64,000 nt of DNA from Hemileia vastatrix (lineage: Eukaryota; Basidiomycota; Pucciniomycetes; Pucciniales; Zaghouaniaceae). Below are positions 35,553-46,310 of this stretch, piece after piece. Within the stretch, counting starts at the first letter, position 1. Each line of letters starts with the position of its first letter. Below the pieces are notes generated by a model that had not been told where the DNA came from, did not search any database, and worked only from the letters and a program-made list of their open reading frames with translations. Both the position numbers and the translations under genes were made by a program. The stretch spans positions 20,477,823-20,541,822 of the forward strand of contig JASXTE010000010.1 of NCBI GenBank assembly GCA_030280995.1, in the 5' to 3' direction.

Positions 35553-36813
35553 TGTCAGCCAGGCTATTCCAGGAGTCCAGTAAATGATATATAAATTATA
35601 AAACCTTAAAAAGTGGGTAAGACTTGTATTTAATGAATATAACTTAATATTTTATTGCATAATGAAATTATATAAGAATTTTATTATATACAAGTGTTAC
35701 ATTAAATTTATTGGTTATATATATTTTTATATACAATTAAATTGAGCATAATATAATATATTCTACAAATAATGGCGCATTTTTATGTATTTAATAATTA
35801 TAAATTTATATTTAATTAATTAAAAAGAAAAAAACATATATTATAATTACAAGTGTAAAATTGATTTATAATATATTTAAATTAATTACTTAAATTTATA
35901 TATTAAATACTACCTCTCATATGATACTAAACAATAATTAGTGGCGCTTCTTTTGACCCTTAAATTGTGTCAGGAAGAAAATCAAATAAATTATAATACT
36001 TATTTTATAAAATAGTATTATAAATTCTCAAATTAAATTAATTAATTGTTTCAGTTAAACTAGTTATTAAATTACATAGTGAAAACAATTAATACATATT
36101 AATTTACACTGAATTAAAATGATTGCATGCCTTGTTACGTCAAAACATGTTATTTGTTTCACTTAGAAATGCTGAAAACAGATTGTAATACTTGTTTTGA
36201 TCTGTTTTTCCCATAGTTCTTAGATCACAGGGTTGTTTAGTTACTCACTATTTTGTATTAACTGATTTGGGAAATTTGGGATGGGAATTTTATATTCTTA
36301 ATTGGGATTCTTATTATTTTTCGTATAATTTTCTCTTAATTACTATGTTACAAATGTCTTCTTTTATCTTCTTGTTTTACTTCATTACTATTTTGTATAT
36401 AGTCACTTGTAGCGCTTCAGAGGACCCATTGCCTATAAAAGGGCCTTGGATAATCCCCTGTAGAATTATCACTTATTACACACTCAACAATTTAAAAATA
36501 AAATTATTACGCTTATTATTATTTTTATTAGTATTAAATTCTAATTAAAAATTCTAAATAACAATTTAAAGGTTGCCTTAAGTCTGATAGTAATTATAGT
36601 GTTTGCCGCGCAGAACTCTTACTTAAACAATATTAAATATTAATAAAACCAATTTGTTGTCACCTCTCAAATCACTCGTCGTTGCTTTCTCTCAAATAAA
36701 TTAAATAATTTCAATTGTTTTTTTATTTCCTTTATTTCTAAACTACTATCTCCTTCTTGTCCTCCTCTCTTTTCTTCCCTCTTCTCTTATATCTTCTAGA
36801 CGACTGACCGACA
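35553..36813 (+). repeat. 5' LTR of element F
   Basis: It begins TGTCAGCCAGGC and ends GACCGACA. AGCGCTTC is at 36411-36418 and TATAAAA at 36434-36440, so the transcript start probably falls around 36465. A second GCGCTTC lies near 35944. Confidence 0.95.
36434..36440 (+). promoter_or_regulatory. TATA box of element F 5' LTR
   Basis: TATAAAA lies in CCTATAAAAGGGCC, 16 nt downstream of AGCGCTTC. Equivalent boxes are present in the A and D LTRs. Start site inferred from spacing only. Confidence 0.65.
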
Positions 36814-37502
36814 ACTGAGGGCCTTTCCAAACGACGACAACGATCGAGCCTGGCGACGAACGACAAAACGCACGGACCACCTAGCAAAACAAAACTTTTG
36901 CCGCGACTGTGTTTCAAACTTGGGTTCGACATCTTAGGTTTATATAATATTAATTTTTATATTATTTTGAAGTGATTTTTCGATCACTATAGTAAGTTCA
37001 CCTTTGCGCCTCTCACTCATATTACTATATTTTTATTGCAATAACAGTGATTGTGGCTTAATTGCTGATTCACTGAGTGTAAGTGTTCAATTTTTAAAAT
37101 TTTTTTTTCCTAGTTGACCATTATAGAGTGTTAAATCCTCTTAGTCCTAGAAGAATTGATATTATTATTAATACAAATTGAATTATTAATTTAATTTTTT
37201 TTTATTATTAATTATTGTTAATTTTGGTTGACTTAAAAGTACATTGTGCTTAGTCCCAATATATTGCCATATTTAATATTGGTAATTAATTGGTTGAATT
37301 AACTTACTTGTTATTCCCAATTTAACCTTGCAATCCATTTTTTTTTAAAATTAATTTTTTAATTATTACTTTATATTGAAAATTATTTTTTCTATAATTT
37401 AATTAATTAAAAATTTTTTTTTATATTATTTGGAGCAATTATTGACTAACTTTGATTATTTTTTTATAAAGTACAAAGTAAAATATAAATCTTCCCACTA
37501 GT
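36814..37502 (+). promoter_or_regulatory. Element F leader with GC-rich structured start
   Basis: It matches the A leader. The first part (36814-36935) has CGACGACAACGATCG and a CTTGGGTTCGACAT segment; A's inverted repeat TCGAAC/GTTCGA is weakened by one change here. The rest is AT-rich. As in A there is no TGG-type primer site directly after the LTR, which is followed by ACTGAGGGCC. Confidence 0.55.
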
Positions 37503-38184
37503 ATGTCCAACAATTTGGCAGAAAAAATGGATAACATGCAAGTGGATGAGATAGAAATTGACTATGATGCTGACACTGTAAGTTCTTCTAAAGTTGGTCA
37601 TAAAAAATCTTATGCTAACACAAAGAATTCACATACTGCAGGATGTGGAAATGACAGGAAATGCAAACAAACCAAACCCCCTTCTCCCAGTACCACAGAA
37701 GGAAGTAAAGCCTCTAGTGCCTCAAGAAGGTCTTCCAAAAGGCTTCAAAATAAAAAAGCTTCCTCTGCCACAACAAATCAGCAACCTATCCAGTCATATA
37801 AAAGAGTTGAAGACAGAAAATATGACGTACAAAGCAAAGGTAGACACATTGTGGGATCAGGTCCAAGAACTCAGGAACCAGATTCAGGCCCAGGCCCCTC
37901 CTCAATTGCCTCCCAATCAGCTTCAATTTCAGGCTCAACCTTCACAGCCACCCAGCTCAACCATCCAAAATCCAAATACTATGGAAGTAGAGCAATGGAA
38001 ATGGGATTATCTAATGAGTCACTACCAACAGAATGTGCAACACCCGCCTCATCATCAGCCTGGCCCATCCAGAACACCCAATTTCCATCCACCTCCTCAT
38101 CCCTACCAACAAGGCAGGAGAAAGAAGGCCCAAGCACATTCCCAAACCCAGTCCCAGGGGAAGTTTCCTCCTCTGCCATGGTAA
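37503..38184 (+). CDS. Element F ORF1, spliced gag-like protein (predicted)
   Basis: Exon 1 is 37503-37577 (25 residues starting MSNNLAEKMDN). The intron 37578-37641 (64 nt) has donor GTAAGTTC, branch-like GCTAAC and acceptor ATACTGCAG. Exon 2 is 37642-38184, giving 205 residues and a stop. Exon 2 has DVEMTGNANKPNP, the helical SSHIKELKTENMTYKAKVD, a Pro/Gln-rich centre, VEQWKWDYLMSHYQQNV and a Pro/His-rich tail ending PPLPW. The stop (38182-38184) overlaps the ATG at 38178-38180 of gag-pol. The unspliced frame is also open in A and F but is closed by a TAA inside the intron of D, which favours the spliced reading. Function unknown; composition and position suggest a Gag-like RNA-binding or assembly protein. 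Confidence 0.65.
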
Positions 38185-41100
38185 GTAATTTTGTTGATTG
38201 TCACTTGGGTATGTTTTCTAATAAATCTTCTTCTGCAGGTAATATTATTGAACATGGTGAAAGAACAGTTAAACCTGTTAAAAGACAGCTTCCTGTAACT
38301 AGTAGCCCTATTGATGTAATTAGCAAATTGTCATTTGATGAACCTTTACATTTAACTTCTACATCTTTAATTAATCCTTCTCTTGCAATTAAAAATGATT
38401 CTGTTCCCCCTGAAATCTATAACTTAATTGAAAAAACTTCTGAGGAAATATTGAAAGATACCCTTGATTTTAATATTGTGAAAGACAAACATGTGAGAGA
38501 CGTGTTAATCCATGAAAATGATAGATTAAATAATTTACACTTGCAATGTAAAGTGAGTTCTTCTGTACAAGATACAGCTTATTTAAAAATCAAAGAAACC
38601 TTAAATATTGTTCTTAGTCAACAAAAACAAATAAGAAGTGACCATAGAGCTATCTCAGATAGAAATATCAGTCTACATAAGACATTGAGTGAATTGAAAC
38701 CCCTTATTGAGGAAAATTATTCATTCAAAAATGAAATAAAATCTCTACAAAATGAGTTTAAGAAGCTAAAAAATGATTTCCATGCACTAAGTACCAAACA
38801 CTCAGTTTCTGAGGACAGAAATGTTCTATCTCTTGCAAAAGTAAATGACCAGATGTCTGAAATTCCAAGAATAAGAAACTATGTGTCTGACCTACAGGAA
38901 AAGTTCTCAACCTTAACCATCAATAATGAATTAAATGAGATTTCTGCAAATAAGCTGCATAAAAATAAAGGGAAAAAACCTGAACAAAGTTCATCCTTTC
39001 TTCCTCATATTTCAACCATTAAACAAACTGACAATGAGTCTGTAAAATCTTTTGCTACTAGCAAAAAATCTTGTGATGGTCATGCACCAGCTGTTTCTGT
39101 AAATAATGAAATTTCTGAACACCTGGCTAAACTTCAGGAATTATTACTAATGAATAATTCAAACCAAAAAGTGGACCATCCCAGTAGTCAGAAAAATTGG
39201 CCTAAGTTAGACCAATATCCTACCTTTGATGGTGATTCTTCCTCTGATTGGCAACACTTTATCCAGAGAATTGATAATTTAAAGAGATCTTATAAACTAC
39301 CTGATGAGGAAATTGTTTCTAAGCTAATTTCTTTATTTTCCAATGTAGCCTTGATGTGGTATGAATCTGTACTCTTAGATAACAATCATTATACATGGAA
39401 TGATTGGAAATCCTTGATTAAGAATCAGTTTGGTGGTTCAAAATTCAGGTTAGCTCAGCAAAGACTGTATGAGAATACTAGATATGTATCCTCCTCTGTT
39501 GAAAAGCCCATTGTTTTTCTGATGAAAATAACTAAAATCCTTAGAGCAATTGATCCAAAGATGGATTATGATATTTGGAGAGATAAAATCTTGTATAAAT
39601 TACCAAATTCTCTTAGGGATTTGATTGTTTCTAGAACTGAGCATGTAAGGGAAAATTCTTCTTTCATTAATATCTGTAATGAAGTACTACTCAACCATAG
39701 ATATGAACCAAAGAATTACCTTAGTAAATCTTATAATGATCAGAATAAACCTTCTATAAAGCTCCCAGAAAAATCTGGTAAACCCTCTGCCCCAGTTGCA
39801 CCTAAAAAATATGCAACAAATACTTGTTATAAATGTAACAAACCGTGGCAGAAGGGTCATGTTTGTGACAAGAAAATTCATCTTGTTGAACAAAATGAAG
39901 ACACTGATGAAATTGAACTTGATGTCAATAATTCTTCCAGTGACTGTGAAAGTAATATCTCCTATGACAATGAATCTGTTAAAGATGTTTTAATGTTGGA
40001 ACATGATGTCCATTATTTAAATAATATATCTGAAGATTGTGTATTGAATTTATCTTCAGTAGAAAATGCTGAGATAATTAAAGATATTACTAACAATTCT
40101 ATTCCTATATCCCCTTTAAAGGCACCTGTTATCATTAATGGTAAAAATGTTGATGTAGTTCTTGATTCTGGTGCTGGAGGAAGTGTAGTATCTGAAAAAG
40201 CTTTGGCTTCAGTGGATAAGGAATATTTGAGTAAATTATTGCCTATAACTTCTGAAAAATGGAGAGGGTATGGTTCTACCTTATTTCCTATTGGCAAATA
40301 CAAAACCTCTGTATTCTTCAAATATAATGGTGGTTTTGTCAGAGCTATTTGTGAGTTTGTTGTCATGAAAAATGATAATTTGAGCAATTGGTTTATTATG
40401 GGAAATGATATTTTAACCATGTTTGGTGTGAAACTGGACCCAGCAAATAATTGCTTTACCTTAGGAATGAATGGGAAAAGAAAATTCAAAATTTCTTCTC
40501 CTAAACCTTCTGGGCATTTGTCGAAATCTTGTAACTCACTGACCCAATGTAAAGGTAGAACAACAACTGAAATGGATGCTTTATTACATGAAATAAATAC
40601 CGCTTCTTTTGGTGATCATTTGACTAATGAACAAAAGGATTCTATTGTTGCCTCTATTACCTCTTTCCCTATGGCTTTTGCTCATGGTTCTCATGTCTTG
40701 GGAATTGTTCAGGAAGAGATGAAAATTACCTTATCCTGTAATTTGAGTGATATTCCTCCTTCCCTTAAGAAAAAACCATATCCTGCTTCTCCATCAAAAA
40801 GAAAAGATATTGAAGATAATATTGAAACATTATTGAAAATGAATATCATTGAGAAAGTGGATGTCACCCCCAAATATTGTGTCATCTCCCCAGTCTTGAT
40901 TTCATATGAAAAAGATAAAGCTAGATTATGTGGAGATTAAAGAGCTTTAAATACTTATACTGTTGATGATATTTATCCTTTACCCAGAATTAATTCAATA
41001 CATGCTACCTTTCAAGGTGCAAAATTTATTAGTTGTCTGGATGGTAATAAAGGTTATCATCAAGTTCCAGTTGAGAAAAATTCTCAAAATTTTTTGCTTA

Positions 41101-43670
41101 TTGCTACTCATATGGGAATATATAAGTATGTTAGGATGCCATTTGGCCCTAAAAATGCTCCTTCAGTTTTCCAGAAAGTCATGGATAACACTTTCCATCA
41201 AGAAATTATTGAAGGATGGCTCATGGTTTATATTGATGATATTATTGTTTTTTCTAAAACTTTTGATGAACATATGATTCACTTGAATAAAGTTTTCCAA
41301 AAAATGGATGAAATCAATATGACCTTATCTTTAAAAAAGTGTAAATTTGGTTTTCAATCTTTGAAAGTCCTTGGCCATGTTGTGTCAGGCTTACAAATTT
41401 GTGTAGACCATAATAAAGTTGCTGCCATTCAAAATGTTAAAGCACCAACTTCTGTAAGAGAAATCCAAAGTTTTTTGGGTATGTGTGGCTATTATAGACA
41501 ATATATTAAAAATTATCAGGTCATAGCCTTGCCTCTTACAAAACTCACCAGAAAAGATGTTGCTTTTCTCTGGAATGATGACTGTCAGAAAGCTTTTAAT
41601 ACATTGAAAAGTTGCTTAATGACAGCCCCTATATTGGCTCTCCCAGATTTTAACAAGCCATTTGTACTTTATACAGATGCTAGCTTTATTGGTCTGGGTG
41701 CTGCCCTTCACCAAAAGCAAATTATTAATGATAAATCCTCAGAGGTTGTAATTTGCTATATTTCAAGAACCTTAAGAAATAGTGAATTGAAATATGGTGC
41801 CACTCAATTGGAGTGCTTAGCAGTTGTTTGGGCTCTTGAGAAACTTCATTACTACTTGGATGACCAAAAATTTGAGTTGGTAACTGACTGTAGTGCTGTG
41901 AAATCTCTCTTAAACCTCAAAACACCTAACAGACATATGTTCAGGTGGCAACTTGCTGTTCAGGAATACAGAGGAAGGATGACTATTATCCACAGAGCTG
42001 GAAATGTTCACTCTAATGTTGATATGCTCTCCAGATTGCCTCTGCCAAATAATGACTCCAATCCTGCTTATGTACCTGAGGATGACACTGTTCATATACA
42101 TGGTATATTTATAGTTGATATGGAAGAAGAGTTATTACAATTAATACTGGATTCATATGATAAAGATTCTGACTTAAATAAATTAGTTACTATTTTGAAT
42201 GATCCTAAGAATGCTTCAATTCAATCATTAATAAAAACTCTTCCTGCAAAGTACCAATATGCTTTAAATAAAGGAAAGTTTTCTATTGAAGATGGTTATA
42301 TATATTATAGAAGGAAGCTTACCAATGTAATTGTTATTCCTCCTTCAATGAAAGAAACTATCCTTAAACTTTGTCATGATGACATATTAGCTGGTCATTT
42401 TGATCTTGAAAAAACATTGATTAGAATCAAAAACACTGCATGGTGGGCTAATATGTCTGAAGACACAAAATTATATGTTGAATCTTGTTATTCCTGACAA
42501 AAATCTAAAAGGTTAACAGGTAAAAGGGCAGGGTTATTACAACATATTGAAGCACCTAGTGCTCCCTGGCAAATCATTAATATGGATTTTGTCACTGGTC
42601 TTCCTGTTGCAGGTAAAGACAGCTTTAAATCTTGTTGGGTAATAGTGGATAGATTCACAAAAATGTGCAAATTTATTCCAACCCACAAAGATGTATCCAC
42701 CAAGGAATTAGCTTTCTTATGGTGGTCTTACATGTTTAATATTATTGGTTTTCCAAAAGCCATTATCTCTGATAGGGATCCAAAATTCACTTCTGAGTTT
42801 TGGACCTCTTTGATGGATATTTGTAGCTGTGAGTTAAAATTGTCTACAGCTCATCATCCTCAGACTGATGGTCTAGCTGAAAGAATGATTCAAACTCTGG
42901 AAGATATGATTAGAAGGTATTGTGCCTTTGGTTTAGAATATAAAGACATTGACAGATTTACTCATGATTGGGTCACTCTTTTGCCTGGTCTTGAATTTGC
43001 ATATAATAGCACTGTTCATTCTGTCACTGAGAAAAAGCCTTTTGAGCTCTGGTTAGGTTATGTCCCAAACACTCCTGCTCAGATTCTCAATAATAAATTA
43101 CCTAAGTTGGAACTTCACCCTGGTGTAAAATCTTTTATGCATATGCAACAGCTCTGCAGAAAACATGCTCAAAGTTGTATTGATAAAGCATTTGAATATG
43201 AAAAGAAAAGATGGGATAAATCCCATAAAGAATACACATTTAACAAGGGTGATGAAGTGTTGATCTCTACTGTCCATTTCAATTTACAAGGTAACCACAA
43301 ATTAAAAGATCCTTTTGTAGGACCATTTGTTGTTAAAAGAATGGTTGGTGATAATGCAGTAGAAGTTGTATTGTATTCTCCATATGATAGGAAACATCCT
43401 GTTTTTCCCATTTCTTTACTTAAACCTTATACTTCCAACAGTGACTTATTTCCAAAAAGAAGAGGAAGACCTAAGAAGAACCCTCAGGAAGTCACAGAAA
43501 CAGCAGAAATTGATGAAATTCTCAATGATAGAATTATCACTTCTGAAAGAGGTACTGAATATTTATTGAGATATGAGAACAAATCATCTGAACATGATGC
43601 ATGGATACCTGGCAAGGAAATTTCAAATCTGCCTGCTCTGTTGAAAAAATACAAAAAGAAAAAATCTTAG
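38178..43670 (+). pseudogene. Element F gag-pol polyprotein with two nonsense codons
   Basis: ORF2 starts at ATG 38178 in good context (GCCATGG). Gag spans to about 39820 and includes a coiled-coil-like region, then FDGDSSSDWQHFIQRID and the capsid-type block. The variant knuckle CYKCNKPW is near 39824-39866. Protease DSGA is at 40164-40175, RT YIDD at 41229-41240, RNase H LYTDAS near 41670, integrase about 42330-43000, the GPF motif near 43315 and a chromodomain at 43500-43640. TAA at 40938-40940 replaces a Tyr codon (TAC in A) just inside RT. TGA at 42495-42497 replaces a Cys codon (TGC in A) of the integrase zinc site. Both are single-base changes, so this copy died recently and would need a partner to move. 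Confidence 0.95.
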
Positions 43671-43705
43671 CATTTTTTTTTATTGTTTTTTTTAGAGTGA
43701 GGGAG

Positions 43706-44966
43706 TGTCAGCCAGGCTATTCCAGGAGTCCAGTAAATGATATATAAATTATAAAACCTTAAAAAGTGGGTAAGACTTGTATTTAATGAATATAACTTAA
43801 TATTTTATTGCATAATGAAATTATATAAGAATTTTATTATATACAAGTGTTACATTAAATTTATTGGTTATATATATTTTTATATACAATTAAATTGAGC
43901 ATAATATAATATATTCTACAAATAATGGCGCATTTTTATGTATTTAATAATTATAAATTTATATTTAATTAATTAAAAAGAAAAAAACATATATTATAAT
44001 TACAAGTGTAAAATTGATTTATAATATATTTAAATTAATTACTTAAATTTATATATTAAATACTACCTCTCATATGATACTAAACAATAATTAGTGGCGC
44101 TTCTTTTGACCCTTAAATTGTGTCAGGAAGAAAATCAAATAAATTATAATACTTATTTTATAAAATAGTATTATAAATTCTCAAATTAAATTAATTAATT
44201 GTTTCAGTTAAACTAGTTATTAAATTACATAGTGAAAACAATTAATACATATTAATTTACACTGAATTAAAATGATTGCATGCCTTGTTACGTCAAAACA
44301 TGTTATTTGTTTCACTTAGAAATGCTGAAAACAGATTGTAATACTTGTTTTGATCTGTTTTTCCCATAGTTCTTAGATCACAGGGTTGTTTAGTTACTCA
44401 CTATTTTGTATTAACTGATTTGGGAAATTTGGGATGGGAATTTTATATTCTTAATTGGGATTCTTATTATTTTTCGTATAATTTTCTCTTAATTACTATG
44501 TTACAAATGTCTTCTTTTATCTTCTTGTTTTACTTCATTACTATTTTGTATATAGTCACTTGTAGCGCTTCAGAGGACCCATTGCCTATAAAAGGGCCTT
44601 GGATAATCCCCTGTAGAATTATCACTTATTACACACTCAACAATTTAAAAATAAAATTATTACGCTTATTATTATTTTTATTAGTATTAAATTCTAATTA
44701 AAAATTCTAAATAACAATTTAAAGGTTGCCTTAAGTCTGATAGTAATTATAGTGTTTGCCGCGCAGAACTCTTACTTAAACAATATTAAATATTAATAAA
44801 ACCAATTTGTTGTCACCTCTCAAATCACTCGTCATTGCTTTCTCTCAAATAAATTAAATAATTTCAATTGTTTTTTTATTTCCTTTATTTCTAAACTACT
44901 ATCTCCTTCTTGTCCTCCTCTCTTTTCTTCCCTCTTCTCTTATATCTTCTAGACGACTGACCGACA
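43706..44966 (+). repeat. 3' LTR of element F
   Basis: It follows the polypurine tract AGAGTGAGGGAG (43694-43705) and is all but identical to the 5' LTR. The end GACCGACA abuts the second ATAAT. Confidence 0.95.
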
Positions 44967-45079
44967 ATAATGGACCAGGTCTGGAGCATGATTTCTCTCT
45001 GGAATAGCAGGAGTCGCAAGCAGTTCTGTATGGATGGATTGGTGGTGTTATGGTACAGATGAGGTGATTATTGGCCGGT
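44967..45079 (-). pseudogene. Antisense zinc-cluster gene remnant, copy X2, cysteine-rich part
   Basis: Only 113 bp remain between F and D. On the minus strand it encodes CTITPPIHPYRTAC, then DSCYSREKSC, equivalent in spacing (C-x12-C-x2-C-x6-C) to the C copy CLMSNPNLPGRTAC, then DLCRVKKVKC. The first two cysteines would lie beyond 45079, where element D begins. Confidence 0.6.
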
Positions 45080-46278
45080 TGTCTAGAAGAATGGAGGAAA
45101 AGAAAAGGGAAAAGGACAAGAGGAGGAAAAAACTATAATATATTATAATTATGAGTAATAAAAATAAAATATTTGTAGTTGAGAAGAGAGGACGACGAGA
45201 GAGTTTTTAAGAGTTGACAAAAACTGTAAATACTTATTTGAATTGTAGTATATTATAATTAATAGTTATTATTCAATGTGCAACAGTCAATGATAGTAAT
45301 AATAGACTTAAAGCAACCTATAGTTATTTAGATAGTATTTTAATTAGATATATAGAACTAATAAAAATAATAAATAAAAGTAATATATTTAAAATATGTT
45401 AAGTGAGTGTATAATAAGTGATGAACTACCAGAGAGATTTCTAAAGCCCTTTTATAGGAAAGAGGACCTTCTAGAGCATTCCAAATATAATTACAAAAAG
45501 GTAAAATAAAGTGAAAGAAATAATTAAAAGAATTTAATTAAAAACAATAAAAAATAAACCTGTGATTAAACAAATATCTTTTCTTATCAGAAATACCTAA
45601 AAAAGAATAGAACTGATATAGCAAATAACTACGTGAACATGGAAAATGAGAACTATGAGAAAAAATTTTAAAGAGGGAATAAAAATAGCTAAAAAATTAT
45701 AATTAAAATTAAAGGAATTATTTTTACGCTTTTAAATATTCTTCATTCAGTATAAGTAAAGGTAATTTAATTATTTTAACTATTCCAAGTAATTTAATGA
45801 TTAAATTAATTGAAACAATTAATTAATTTAATAAATAAACTTATTTAACATGAGAAACTAAATATAATCATATTAAATAAAAAAATTTAATTAAGTTAGA
45901 AATTTTAGTGATACAATTAAGGGTTAAGGAAGCGCCAAATACTTATGGATATTATTATATGATGAGTTGTACTTAGTTCATATAAATATTATTATTAAAT
46001 TTTTAATTACAGTGTAAGTTAAATTTACACTTATAATATAATTTTAAATAATTTATTTATACACACAAATTACGCCATGATATTATAGAATATTATATTT
46101 GTTTATGTAATAAAATTTATTTAATAATAAAATTAAGTATAATTATTATTTTATTTATTCATAAAATATTTATAATTTTCTTTTAATAATTTTTTGTAAT
46201 TACATAAAGTTATTCTTCTATATGATTACAGTAATTTATTGTATAAATTACTGGACTCCTGAGATAGCCTGGCTGACA
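45080..46278 (-). repeat. 3' LTR of element D
   Basis: On the plus strand it begins TGTCTAGAAG and ends CTGGCTGACA. The TATA box persists (TTTTATA on the plus strand near 45450-45456), but the AGCGCTTC motif next to it is lost (GAGCATTCC). It is diverged in the U3 part from the A and F LTRs. The flank before it is CCGGT, whose partner would be beyond the window. Confidence 0.85.
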
Positions 46279-46310
46279 CTCCCTCACTCTAAAAAAACAA
46301 TAAAAAAATG

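Larger units (their letters stand above)
35553..44966 (+). mobile_element. Element F: full-length family 1 Ty3/gypsy chromodomain retrotransposon
   Basis: LTRs of 1261 bp (35553-36813 and 43706-44966) flank the internal region; a 5-bp duplication ATAAT lies at 35548-35552 and 44967-44971. I found one difference between the LTRs (G/A at about 36682 versus 44835), implying a very recent insertion. One 2055-codon reading (37503-43670) is closed only by two point nonsense changes. It inserted into the X2 zinc-cluster remnant. Confidence 0.97.

Noticed and set aside
36434..36830. Self-priming by pairing of the transcript 5' end with the post-LTR segment
   Set aside because: AAGGGCCTT near the TATA box and GAGGGCCTTT after the LTR look alike but do not give a clean antiparallel match of about 11 nt at a plausible start site.
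37503..40940. One continuous 1145-codon Gag-Pol starting at 37503 as the definitive product
   Set aside because: The Ser/Thr/Pro-rich text from 37642 to 38177 is the shadow of a conserved alternative frame, and in D the unspliced frame stops within the intron. Kept only as an alternative.
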